A stretch of 60,000 nt of DNA from Cryptomeria japonica. Its lineage: Eukaryota > Streptophyta > Pinopsida > Cupressales > Cupressaceae. A program made the position numbers and the translations under genes. The stretch lies in contig NC_081413.1 in NCBI RefSeq assembly GCF_030272615.1, forward strand, positions 329,930,802-329,990,801. Direction: 5' to 3'. Below, in pieces: positions 1 to 9,994 of this stretch. Position 1 is the stretch's first letter. Each line of letters opens with the position of its first letter. A model generated the notes under the pieces. The model was given only the letters and a program-made list of their open reading frames with translations, made no database searches and was not told where the DNA came from.

Positions 1-59
1 AAAGACATCCTCAAAATTTTGACACAAGGAGACCTCATGTCAAAATTGGGGGCAACACA

Positions 60-2867
60 ATGGAAAATGAAATGCCTATGGAGTATGGTATATATGCACA
101 AAACAGATATGGGGTCCCTCAACATGAAGTTATGCCAAGTGCTCCATATATGCCGCAACAATATAGACCTCCATATGGACATGTCTATGATCAGTATCAT
201 CCATACATGCAACAAGCTCCTCCTCAAATGGGTGTTTCAAACATGGGGTATGCTACAAGAAATCAATCTCCTCCCAAGAATAATTTGGAACAACAAATTA
301 GAGATCTACAAAAGAAGATGGAGGACATGAGTACATCAAAACCAACATACACTATGAGAGATATATGTCCTTATCCCTTTGATAAGAGCATTCCAATGCC
401 CCCATTTCCTGCACACTTTGTGACGCCAAAATTTGACAAATATAGAGGGAGAGGAGACCCCAAGGCACACATAAGACAATTCTTCACAGCCTGCATTGAG
501 GTAGCGGCAGAAGAAACATACTTGATGAGGTTGTTTCCACAAAGCTTAGGCGATCAAGCTATGGAATGGTTTTCTCAATTACCTCTCGGTATTAAGTCAT
601 GGGGTGACTTGGCAGAGGCATTCATTCAGCATTTCTCCTACAACATAGAAACAGATGTCTCAGTTACTACCTTGTGCAATACTAAACAAAAGGAAGGAGA
701 ATCTTTTGCAACATTTTTACAAAGATGGAGAAACTTAGCTAGCAGATGCTCTTGCGAAATCCCGCAGAAACAAATGGTGGAAATGTTCACACAAAATGTT
801 AACAAGGCTATTGGCTATGATCTCAGAAAAGCTTGTTTGTCTACATTCAAGGATGTTATTGAAAAAGGCCTAGCAACAGAAAAGGTCTTAATTGAACAAG
901 GAGTTATCAAGATATTTAAAGAAAACAAAGATGACTTTAAAGGAAAGGACAAACCAAAATTTTGGAACAAGAACAAGAATACAGTTAATGATGGCGTGGT
1001 TGATGCCAATACAGTGAGACCAAAGTTTATCTTTTCTGGATCAAGTTCTACAAACAATCAAGTGAACAATCAAACGACTTCTAAACCACGAAGGAAGTAC
1101 ACCCCATTGGGAGAACCACTTGAATCAGTATTCAAAAAGCTTGTGGCGAACAAAGTGATAACAGTTCGAGATTTTCCTCCATATGAGCCAAAGGTCAAAC
1201 CTAATTGGTGGAATGATGATGAGTTTTGTGAATTTCATAAGAGCAAGGGTCATAAGACAAGTAATTGCCATCGATTGAAGAACATTGTGCAAGATCTCAT
1301 TGATAGAGGCGACATTGAGATTGAGGGACATTCATCTAATCAAGAGCATGAGATGTTTAAGGAACCGTTCCCAAAACACGACAAAGGAAAAGGCAAAGTC
1401 ACAGATGATCAAGCCAATTACACTAGAGCACCTTACAATTATGATTCTACTATCAATCACATCTCGATGGACAATCATATTTCTACTATTACTATCAAGA
1501 ACAAAAATCCTGAGAATCCTTCTCAGAGACCCAAGATTGTCCTAAAAGGTGTGGGATCTTCCTCCGAGTCTACTTCTGAATGTCATGTTACAACTCGTCG
1601 AGGTAAGATTATGTTGCCAGGTGCCTCAACTAAGAATACCAATTCTTCATCAATCAAGCCTGAGTATGACCTTGTAGAACAGTTAGGGAAGACACCCGCG
1701 CTCATCTCCATTCTTGAGCTTCTACGCATATCCCCTGCTCATAAAGCTATCCTTGACAAAATCTTGAGAGATACTGCTGTTCCCACTGATCTGAATGTGG
1801 ACCAGTTTCAAGCCATGGTGGGATACCTTTCCATTCCACACTCCCTTACATTCACAGAAGCCGATGATGCCTCCGTAAGTCAGCCACATAATGCACCTTT
1901 ACACATTGAAGCCTTCATACACAAACATCGAATAAAGCGAGTCCTGATAGATGGAGGAGCAGGTCTAAACATTTGTACTTTGAGCACCATTAGACAATTG
2001 GGATATTCTGACAAATCTGTGAATTCAACAAACCAAATCACCATCAAGGCCTATGATGATGAAGAGCGTTCATCCAAGGGCACAGTTACCTTACTGCTAA
2101 GAATTGGGCCAGTCACAAAGGATGTGGTTTGTCAAGTCCTAGATCTGGATCTCACATATAACATATTGCTAGGACGTCCTTGGATTCATGAAATGAGGGC
2201 AGTCCCATCGACATACCATCAATGCATTAAGTTTCCTCATAATGGAATCGAGGTAACGGTCAATGGTGATCCAAATCCGTTCATATATTGCAATAACTTG
2301 AGATCACATACTGAGACTATAATTCCCAGTAATCGTGAGGCTACTCCTTCTTCGACGTACATTGATCCTGAGTCATTAAAACCCTCGACATCCAAACAAG
2401 GTGAACTTAGAAGCAAGTTTCAAGACAAAGGCATGGGAGAATACACTTTGAATCAGACAATGTTTTTACGACAAGTCATGAGTTCTCCAAAAGAATATGG
2501 GAGGCCACATCCTAACAAGCAAATCTCCATCATGATACTCAAATGGGATCCTACTACCTTTCAAAGATGGGGTGAACTAGAAGAGGAAAATTTATACAAA
2601 ATGCTCTACAAAGATGTTGAAGAGGACACACAAGATCAGATTATTATACCCTGTGAGAACTATGGCAAAGGCTTCAAAATTCTGCAAAGATTCGGGTATG
2701 ATGGAAAAAGCCCTCTCGGGTTATGCAAAGAAGGCGTCATGGAGCCCTTACAACCTGAGTTAACTACAAGAAGGGAACGCTCAAAGGGACTTGGTTTTCT
2801 GAATTCCAAGATACACAATAAAAGAACAAAAGAGGCATTGCGAATCAAAGTTGCCGAAATTCAATAA
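60..2867 (+). CDS. Gag-protease polyprotein of Tat element A
   Basis: Long open frame of 935 codons from the ATG at 60. The frame is open back to base 3, so the true start may lie before the window. Residues about 115-230 match the retrotransposon Gag (capsid) domain (FDKYRGRGDPKAHIRQFF, LFPQSLGDQAMEWF). A zinc-knuckle variant, CEFHKSKGHKTSNC, follows near residue 389; its second Cys is His, common in plant Tat Gags. An aspartic protease region lies near residues 620-720 (VLIDGGAGLNIC, then ILLGRPWIHEM). A G-patch-like segment is near residues 865-910 (YGKGFKILQRFGYDGKSPLG). The product would assemble particles and cleave the polyprotein. The frame ends in TAA at 2865, but the same frame is open beyond it, so the stop is probably a mutation within a longer gag-pol. 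Confidence 0.88.
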   Translation: MENEMPMEYGIYAQNRYGVPQHEVMPSAPYMPQQYRPPYGHVYDQYHPYMQQAPPQMGVSNMGYATRNQSPPKNNLEQQIRDLQKKMEDMSTSKPTYTMRDICPYPFDKSIPMPPFPAHFVTPKFDKYRGRGDPKAHIRQFFTACIEVAAEETYLMRLFPQSLGDQAMEWFSQLPLGIKSWGDLAEAFIQHFSYNIETDVSVTTLCNTKQKEGESFATFLQRWRNLASRCSCEIPQKQMVEMFTQNVNKAIGYDLRKACLSTFKDVIEKGLATEKVLIEQGVIKIFKENKDDFKGKDKPKFWNKNKNTVNDGVVDANTVRPKFIFSGSSSTNNQVNNQTTSKPRRKYTPLGEPLESVFKKLVANKVITVRDFPPYEPKVKPNWWNDDEFCEFHKSKGHKTSNCHRLKNIVQDLIDRGDIEIEGHSSNQEHEMFKEPFPKHDKGKGKVTDDQANYTRAPYNYDSTINHISMDNHISTITIKNKNPENPSQRPKIVLKGVGSSSESTSECHVTTRRGKIMLPGASTKNTNSSSIKPEYDLVEQLGKTPALISILELLRISPAHKAILDKILRDTAVPTDLNVDQFQAMVGYLSIPHSLTFTEADDASVSQPHNAPLHIEAFIHKHRIKRVLIDGGAGLNICTLSTIRQLGYSDKSVNSTNQITIKAYDDEERSSKGTVTLLLRIGPVTKDVVCQVLDLDLTYNILLGRPWIHEMRAVPSTYHQCIKFPHNGIEVTVNGDPNPFIYCNNLRSHTETIIPSNREATPSSTYIDPESLKPSTSKQGELRSKFQDKGMGEYTLNQTMFLRQVMSSPKEYGRPHPNKQISIMILKWDPTTFQRWGELEEENLYKMLYKDVEEDTQDQIIIPCENYGKGFKILQRFGYDGKSPLGLCKEGVMEPLQPELTTRRERSKGLGFLNSKIHNKRTKEALRIKVAEIQ

Positions 2868-3767
2868 GAGGACTACTATTCCACAGATTCTAATGAGTGT
2901 GAATGGGGTTCAGACAAATCCTCCAGTGACTATGAGCTCACCGAGACATTCAGAGAACCAGATGAACCCACAAAAGAGGAGGAATTTTACAAAAAGTTCA
3001 GAGTTGGTCAAGAACCAACCCATAAGGATCCCGCACAGTCTTCGTTTCAAGGTCCTAGGTTGAAATCGCATAGGATGAGGACACCTGTCCCTGAAGGCGC
3101 TACTAGTGACGATAATTTGGATTCGCTCGCGATCGAAACTGATGAGGAGAGTGCCATCGATGACCTCGACGATTGTCTTGACATACCTGAATATAACCAC
3201 ATCTTCACTCTTCGCCCTGCAAACTCTGAAAACACTAAAGAACTTCCCCTTGTTCACCCCCAACTCATTGACTGGGATCATGAAGGACCAGCACAATTTG
3301 ATACATTTCAAAATGACGAAGCTATTATCGACTATCTTGGCATACGAGATGATCTTCCCCCTGGAGACCACAAAGCAGGATACACCATAGAACTCAACAA
3401 CATGGCATATTTTGGTGAGGGTGTCGGGCCTTCTAGTCACAAAAATGTGAAAATAAGAACAAATCAAGGGTCTTATGGCGAAAACCACACTGTGGTGCTA
3501 TCTGACTCCAAAAAAGTAAAAAGAAAGGACGTATCTGAGGGCGAAAACCTCTCTGAGGCACCCAAAGATGGAAGGCTCGACATTCTCCCAGCATCATATG
3601 AGAAAAAATCATCCATGTTGGTAGAGGAGACTATAAAGACAAACATTGGTACGGAAGAGGTTCCACACAACATATTCCTGGCTTAATCCTTGACAGAGTC
3701 TGAGAGGGCAAAATTCATAAGCTTCTTCAAGGAATGACAAATCAACTTTGCATGGTCATACGCTGAT
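2868..3767 (+). pseudogene. Linker between protease and reverse transcriptase, element A
   Basis: This acidic, low-complexity stretch is in the same frame as gag-protease and RT and is interrupted only by TAA at 3684 and TGA at 3735. The longest open part is 3060-3686 (208 codons). I recognise no domain. Just before the RT start, the peptide around FFKE-stop-QINFAWSY aligns with FFKEKQINFSWSY in element D (about 35440-35470, - strand), so TGA 3735 replaced a sense codon. Some Tat/Ogre elements have an intron between protease and RT; I found no clear splice pair here. Confidence 0.65.
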
Positions 3768-5456
3768 ATGCCTGGATTAGATCCGGATCTGGTAATGCAT
3801 CATTTGACAGTCAAACCGGGGGCAAAGCCAGTAAAACAGAAATTAAGGAAAATGCACCCGCAAGTGGCATTACTAGTCAAGACAGAGCTGGAAAAATTAT
3901 TGGATGTCGGTTTCATACGCCCAATTGATTATCCCGAATGGATCTCCAATCTAGTACCTGTCAGTAAACCAGATTGCAACATCAGAATATGTACAAATTT
4001 CAGAGACATCAACAAAGCTTGTCCAAAGGATGACTTCCCATTACCAAACATTGACTTGATTGTTGATCTCACAGCAGGTCATGAAATGCTATCTTTAATG
4101 GACGGATTTTCTGGATATAATCAAATTAGGATTGCGCCTGAAGATCAACATAAAACATCATTCACTTGTCCATGGGGAACCTTCTGTTGGAATGTCATGC
4201 CTTTTGGGCTGAAAAATGCAGGTGCTACTTATCAAAGAGCGATGACCACTATTTTTCATGATCTCATGCACATAACAGTGGAAGATTATGTTGATGATCT
4301 CTTGGGAAAATCAATAGACAGAGATACACACTTGGACATACTTTCAGTTGTCTTTGATCGTCTGGAAAAATACAAAGTAAGATTAAATCCAAAGAAATGT
4401 GTCTTTGGAGTAACCTTAGGGAAGCTCCTAGGATTCATTGTGTCTAAAAGAGGAATCGAGGCCGATCCAGCAAAAGTCAAGGCTATCTTGGACATGCCGC
4501 CACCGAGGAATATCAGTCAACTTCAATCTTTACAAGGGAGACTCCAATCCATACGAAGATTCATAGCACAACTTGCAGATAAGTGTAATCCTTTCCAGCA
4601 CCTGCTACACAAAAACATCAAGTTCAAATGGGATGAGAATTGTCAACAGGCTTTTCAGGCACTCAAAGACTATCTTTTGAACCCACCAGTTTTGATGCCA
4701 CCAATTCCAGATCAACCTTTGTTACTCTACATATCAGCTACTCCAACGGCACTGGGGGCACTCTTAGCACAACAAATACCTGACGGCAAGGAAAAAGCAG
4801 TATACTATATCAGTGGCACACTGGTGGGATATGAGCTAAATTACACACCAATCGAGCGTGCCTGTCTCGCTGTGGTCTTTGCTTCACTAAAATTACGCCA
4901 TTATATGCTCACTCACAAGACTAAGTTGATTGCCAGAATTGATCCACTAAAATATCTTCTCAACAAAGTTACACTTACTGGGCGGCTGGCCAAGTGGGTA
5001 ATGATTCTGAGTGAATTTGACATCGAGTACATAGACAGAAAAGCAATAAAAGGACAAGCAATTGCAGATCAATTGGCAGATGCTCCCATGATAGATGATG
5101 TTCCTCTACAGTCAGAATTTCCAGATGAAGCAATTTTAACAATATCACATGTGAAGCCATGGCAACTATACTTTGATGGCTCATACACACAGCATGGAGC
5201 AGGAGCGGGTATTCTCTTTATAACTCCCCAAGGCGATCCTATACCAAAGTCATACCGCTTATCATTTCCTTGCACCAACAATATAGCGAAATATGAGGCA
5301 TTAACAACTGGATTAAGAATTGCAGTTCAATGGAAGATCCAAGAACTTCGCGTTTTTGGGGATTCTCAACTGGTCATCCGTCAAGCAACTGATGATTACC
5401 AAACAAAAGATGAAAAGCTAATGCCTTACAAACAACTGGTAGATGATTTGAAATAG
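3738..5456 (+). pseudogene. Reverse transcriptase, RNase H and second RNase H of element A
   Basis: The open part is 3768-5456. The RT carries FRDINKACPKDDFPLP, the MPFGLKNAGATYQRAM block and catalytic YVDD at 4287-4298. The first RNase H follows (LYISATPTALGALLAQQ, then PIERACLAVVFASLKLRHYM); its acidic residues are poorly conserved, usual for this position in Tat. The second RNase H begins near 5158 (WQLYFDGSYTQHGAGAG), with NNIAKYEAL and VFGDSQLVIRQ supplying the other acidic residues. Together they would copy element RNA to DNA and remove the template. The frame ends at TAG 5454, exactly where element D also has TAG, and is then open into integrase. The ATG at 3768 is internal to the polyprotein rather than a real start. 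Confidence 0.9.
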
Positions 5457-6908
5457 CACTTCACAAAGATAGATTTTGAGCAGATACCAAGAGAACAGAA
5501 TCGTGCTGCAGATGCCATGGCTACGATTGCTTCGCTCATTGATCTACCACAAAATGAGACCTGCTATGAGTTCCTGGTAGATAATCTGTTGATTCCTTCA
5601 TACGAGATCACTCCTACTGAAATGATATGCGTTGTTGGTCCTGAATCCCAGTTATATGGTTCCATATTCACATACCTTCGCGACAATATCTTACCTCCCG
5701 ATCTATCGAACAACCAACGCCGCACTTTCATTCGCCAATCCTCTCGATACGTCATTCTAGCTGATATCCTATACCGACGAGGTCTAGATGGCACCCTTCT
5801 TAGATGTTTAGAGAGTGACGAAGCTCAGATTGCGTTACGAGAAGTGCATGAAGGGATATGTGGTCCGCATACTAGTGGTCCTACCTTGGCCAAGAAACTC
5901 ATCAGGACTGGATATTACTAGCCTACTATGGAAAAAGACTCATATCAGTTTGTCAAGAAGTGTAGGCAGTGTCAAATTCATGGAGACCTCATACATGCAC
6001 CAGCACAAGAACTACAACCACTCGCATCTCCTTGGCCCTTTTGTCAGTGGGGACTCGATCTCATAGGCAAGATTCACCCTCCTTCTTCCAATGGTCATAA
6101 ATTTATTATCACAACCACAGAGTATTTCACAAAGTGGATTGAAGCCGTGCCTCTCACACAAGTTACAGGGAAACAAATTGCTACCTTCATCCTGAACTAC
6201 ATCATTTGCCGATACGGGATTCCTACTTCCATTATTACTGATAACGGGCATCCCTTCAAAAATCAGGATGTTCGTGAACTCTGTGACCGCTTCCATATCT
6301 CTCATCGTTTCTCCACACCATATTACCCCCAAGGTAATGGCCAAGCTGAGGCGTCTAACAAAACAATTCTCAAAATCCTTAAAAAGACAGTCGACGACGC
6401 TGGCCGTAACTGGCATATCCAACTCAATCCTGCACTTTGGGCCTACCGTACAAGTGTCCGCACACCTACAGGAGCTACACCTTACTCACTTGTCTACGGC
6501 GCTGAAGCCATCTTGCCTATTGAGGTCGAGTTACCTTCTTTACGGGTCTCTTTGAGAAACATAATCAACGATGAAGATTACAGGGTCTCTCGCTTACAAG
6601 AACTAGAACTGCTGGAGGAACGAAGACATACTTCTTTTAATCATCTCAAGGCTTACCAACAACGAATGAGTCGCAGCTACAATCACAAGGTCAAGCCTCG
6701 CACATTTGAGGTAGGTGACTTAGTCCTCAGAGAAAACCCCAAGAATCAACAAGACAGAGATAAGAAGGGCAAGTTCGAACCAAACTGGCTTGGTCCTTAC
6801 ATCATCACAACGGTATATGGATCTGGAGCATATCAGCTCTCAACTACAGAAGGTGAACCCTTGGAGGATCCTATCAACAGCATGCACCTTCGCAGGTTCT
6901 ACACATAA
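5457..6908 (+). pseudogene. Integrase of element A
   Basis: Same frame as the upstream pol. The N-terminal HHCC zinc-binding region includes EVHEGICGPHTSG and KKCRQCQIHG, and is interrupted by TAG at 5919, where element D has Trp (GYYWPTMEKD). The DDE core shows WGLDLIG (first Asp), ITDNG (second Asp) and the GNGQAEASNKT block (Glu). The C-terminal part (ENPKNQQDRDKKGKFEPNWL, YQLSTTEGEPL) is the usual plant Ty3/gypsy integrase tail, with no chromodomain after it, which excludes the chromovirus branch. The stop at 6906-6908 is the natural terminus, since element D ends at the same residue pattern (LRRFYT versus LKKFYT). The enzyme would insert element cDNA. Confidence 0.9.
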
Positions 6909-7000
6909 TTTTCTGGAATATCCTAATTCAAAAATACAAAAAAATCAAAAAAATTCAAAAATACAAAAAAAAAATTATAAAACAAAAAAAATTGTTACTT

Positions 7001-7034
7001 GGTAAAAACCTGGCAAACAGGCGCCTTGTGACAC
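7001..7034 (+). other. Conserved post-integrase box of Tat elements
   Basis: About 92 bp after the integrase stop the sequence has GGTAAAAACCTGGCAAACAG followed by GCGCCTTGTGACAC. Element D has a closely similar box (GGTGAAAACCTAGCAACAGG, then CACTATTTGTGAG) 88 bp after its integrase stop on the - strand at 32174-32207. The adjacent A-rich spacer is not alike, so the box looks constrained. A related copy, with GGTGAAAAC and GGCGCC elements, follows at 7084-7150. Function unknown. Confidence 0.55.
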
Positions 7035-7230
7035 AAAAAACATTGAAAATTTGAAAAAAGTAAAGAGAAATAATTTCGTCCAACGGTGAAAACCACTTCG
7101 GTGGCGCCCTGGGCAAGTACCATGGTGAAAACTGGGTCACCAGCGCCATGCGTAGAGACATTGCTCCTCCATCCTTCAGGATTCTCTTTCATCATTTCAC
7201 TTTGCACACACTCACAACCTATTCATTCAT

Positions 7231-8046
7231 AATAAACTTACCCATTCCCATCATGGCTTGTTATTGATCTACCCAAGATTGGTTAGCCATTCATAATAAT
7301 CTCCCTTTTCACTCCCTTTCCATCCATAATAAATCGGATCCTATCTGTGACTACGACCAATCCTACGTCTAGTGATGGGTGTGGAACTGAGAACATCACA
7401 TGTTTCGAGAAGTACAGTTTCTTCCAGCTTTCTTCAGTCTATCTGCGCACAATCCGCAATAAAGCCACATTTGCATCACAGATCCGCAATAAAGTTTCAT
7501 CTTCTCCGCAATAAAGTATCAGTTTCATGGATTCAGTCAGTTTCAAATGAGACACAGCAGCAACAATGAGCTTCAACAAAATCAAATCTTTCAACAGACT
7601 CAGACAACATATGGTTCAGTGCTATCTATCCTTTTTGTGAAAGTAAACATTGTGACCATAATCAAATAAGACTTATACAAGTGACAAGAGACACTAAACT
7701 TGAGGACTACAGTGGATGTTGGTGTCGAGTCTTGGTTTTCTTTTGATTTTATCTTTTGGTGACATGTCTTTTAGCTTTTCCAGGATGTCTCTGACCAGAG
7801 ATACTATCTCCAGGATGTCTTTGACTAGAAAGGCGAGGATGGGGTATCGTCACCTATTTGCATTTGTTGTCTGTGGATTGTCTCTTAGTAATGCTATGAC
7901 TTGTCCAAGGATATGAGGACACTGTGAGTCTAGTATGAACTGAGGCATTCCTTGTTTGTGACTGTCTTATCTCCATGCAAACAGGTACAATGACTTTCTG
8001 GGTCGAACATATGCCTCGATTGTCATAACCTACTTGCCATAATAAA
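7231..8046 (+). promoter_or_regulatory. Cluster of AATAAA polyadenylation-type signals
   Basis: AATAAA occurs at 7231, 7328, 7458, 7488, 7510 and 8041 on the element's sense strand. Three of these (7458, 7488, 7510) sit in a short repeated CCGCAATAAAG unit. They lie between the integrase stop and the 3' end of the convergent antisense gene, a sensible place to end a shorter sense transcript. The bases are directly seen; use as a poly(A) site is inferred. Confidence 0.4.
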
Positions 8047-8604
8047 GCTCAATGATGATAATGCACAAGAGGCTCTTTCACGTTCATATCTTCTGTCTTC
8101 CATTCCCCTTTCTTGATTGACTTCCATCGTCCTTCTTGAGTCCGCGTAGCCCGCTATCACATGACTGAGTATAATGACACACCAAAAACATTTGCATTTC
8201 ATATAGTTACACCTGCATCACCACATATAAGCATTTCAGATATCACACCTGCATCACATCCTGCACACAACACCTATTAGCACAATTTACATTTGCATTA
8301 TCATATTCACCTGCATTACTTACATTCACATTTGCATCATGCATAAACATATAAAACATAAATGAACAAAAAAAAATAATAAAAAAATATTGCATTGCAT
8401 CATATACATATTTGCATCCATATCATAAGCATCACATAAAACATACATCATAAGAACATCTCATCACTTAGGTACACATGCATATAGCTGCCGCAAAGAT
8501 GCATCATCTCATATATATATAAAGTGTCATGATACAATGATGTCAAAATCATATGGCTACAATCACCCACAGGTGTCTACATCATTATACAAAATGGTAC
8601 AAAA
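7516..8604. other. Non-coding spacer of element A
   Basis: No convincing coding sequence. From about 8180 to 8480 it is dense in imperfect CATTTGCAT and CACCTGCATCA words on an AT-rich background, probably decayed simple repeats. The remainder shows nothing I recognise. Confidence 0.6.
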
Positions 8605-9041
8605 CTGATACAGAGGAACTCACTGATCACTCCTGCCAACACTATTGGTAGTGCTAATCCTATCCATGTCATGGTATCCCATGCCACGTGTCCCACCCTC
8701 ATCTCCAGTCTTGGATCCTAGAACACTCATCTAAGGGCATCCCTGTCTCCGTCTCGATCATACGGAATCAGCTCCCCATCGATCGACACCTGCAGAATCC
8801 TGTAAACATCCTCAAGGGTGATTGTCATCTCACCCATCGGCAAATGGAAGGTGCACATCTCAGAGTGCCATCTCTCAGCCAGCGCAGTCAGCAAACCCAT
8901 GTTTGCTCGAAACTCAGGCACATACAATATATGTCTCAAACCCATCTCCTCGATGGCAGCTCTATCCTGAAACGTCAACTCAGGTCGCAATCTCTGTGTC
9001 GACGGGAATCTCTTCCGTGACTCCAGCATAGGCAAGTACTC
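8605..9041 (-). pseudogene. Antisense PMD gene, exon 2 (truncated), element A
   Basis: Read on the - strand, antisense to gag-pol. The reading frame runs from an acceptor (TGACTGCAG at 9050-9042) through EYLPMLESRKRFPS and the plant mobile domain core (MGLLTALAERWHSEM, TFHLPMGEMTITLEDVYRIL). PMD occurs in Arabidopsis MAIN/MAIL1 and in several plant transposons, and an antisense extra ORF with this domain is known from Tat elements. After DRDALR come TGA and TAG; homology to element D resumes (LAGVISEFLC versus LTGFVGGFLC) and is lost near 8605, so about two thirds of the protein is missing. The TGA and TAG stand where element D has an Arg codon (CGG) and a His codon, and could have arisen from CGA and CAG. 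The protein's role in the element is unknown. Confidence 0.7.
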
Positions 9042-9082
9042 CTGCAGTCAAGCAACTTAATCATGTCAGTCATGGTGGCATT

Positions 9083-9320
9083 CACTGTTCATCACAAAAT
9101 GCTACTCTTTTATCTAAATGCATATGGTTATCTATCCTAGTGACACTCACTGTTCATCACAAAGTGTTGCTATCTATCCTAGTAGTGCTCCCTGTTCATC
9201 ACAAAGTACTACGTGTGTGACATTCCCTGTTCATCACAAAGTGTTACTCACATTCGCACTCCCTGTTCATCACAAAGTGCTGCCTATCCTGGTACTCCCT
9301 GTTCATCACAAAGTGCCTTG
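9083..9320. repeat. Interspersed CTGTTCATCACAAAGTG repeat
   Basis: Six copies of a CTGTTCATCACAAA(G/A)TG core at irregular spacing of about 36-60 bp, separated by variable CTATCCTAGT-like sequence; a seventh partial copy is near 9390. It lies inside the putative intron of the antisense gene. The spacers are not unique fixed-length spacers, so this is a decayed tandem repeat. Confidence 0.75.
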
Positions 9321-9429
9321 ATCTATCCTAGTTTTCCTAGAGGACCTGTTTGAGTGTATCCTCTCAGCAGCTTATCCAATCGACAGCGTATGTTCATCAC
9401 AGAACTGCCGATTTGACCTAGAAGACTAA

Positions 9430-9720
9430 AACCATGCATTTTGACACATAAACGCGCTTTAAACTCATAAATGCGCTTCTAGACTGCACAAACGCGCTTC
9501 TGCGACGCAAACGCGCTTTCTGAACACAAACGTGCTTACATTATGCACAAACGCGCCTATGGAACCTAAACGCGACTTCATGACACAAATGCCTCTACAA
9601 TACCTAAACGCGCCCTCAATTAACGCAAACGCGGTCCCAGGCATAGACGCGCCTGGAACCGACACAGACGCGCCTGTTGGACACAGACGCGCCTGGCACT
9701 GACACAGACGCGGTTGCGCG
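9430..9720. repeat. Array of AAACGCGC-type motifs
   Basis: About a dozen copies of (A)AACGCGC(T/C) or AGACGCGCC, spaced roughly 18-28 bp, with variants such as ACGTGC and ATGCGC that look like CpG decay. The array is strikingly CpG-rich against the AT-rich surroundings and lies in the putative intron, just downstream of exon 1 of the antisense gene. Compare the GCGC-core arrays of element D. Confidence 0.75.
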
Positions 9721-9830
9721 TTTTTGCATTTTTCTGTACCCTATTCCTAAGCGCATTTATTGCTACCTACTGAGCATTAATGACAAAAATTGAAATGCGT
9801 GAAAGTACGAGGAGGTTTCATGGTACTTAC

Positions 9831-9896
9831 CGGCTCTCCTGCCTCTGCTGGCCTCTGAAATAGGCGAACGCAGTCGAATCTGTGAACGAAGGCCAT
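9831..9896 (-). pseudogene. Antisense PMD gene, exon 1, element A
   Basis: ATG at 9896-9894 starts 22 codons that end exactly at the donor GTAAGT (9830). The last 18 residues (HRFDCVRLFQRPAEAGEP) align without gaps to the last 18 of the element D exon 1 (HQFERIRQYGKPATYGPP): seven identities plus R/Q, D/E, V/I, F/Y and R/K exchanges. In both cases the exon ends in phase 0. A TATA-like box lies 98 bp upstream. The exon is short, so the case rests on conservation of sequence, phase and position together. Confidence 0.6.
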
Positions 9897-9988
9897 CGCT
9901 GCTGACTGCTGCTGCTCTTTTCTCGCTCTGCACTGTGATCTTGTAAGGGTGTGGATGACAATGAGGATGTCTTTTGCCCGTGGTCTAT

Positions 9989-9994
9989 CTTATA
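9989..9994 (-). promoter_or_regulatory. TATA-like box for the antisense gene, element A
   Basis: CTATAAGAT on the - strand lies 98 bp before the exon 1 ATG. The element D counterpart has CTATAAAAGG 81 bp before its ATG. Matching position in two diverged copies is the main support. Confidence 0.45.

Larger units (their letters stand above)
9042..9830 (-). other. Putative intron of the antisense PMD gene, element A
   Basis: On the - strand the donor GTAAGT is at 9830-9825 and the acceptor TGACTGCAG ends at 9042. Removing these 789 bases joins exon 1 (phase 0) in frame with the PMD exon. The interval is full of stop codons and short repeats, as expected for an intron. Element D shows the same exon 1 and donor position, which supports the model. 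No transcript evidence is available here. Confidence 0.6.

Noticed and set aside
9083-9320. Regularly spaced short repeats that superficially resemble a CRISPR array
   Set aside because: The host is a plant, spacing is irregular, spacers are related to each other, and the repeats sit in a transposon intron.
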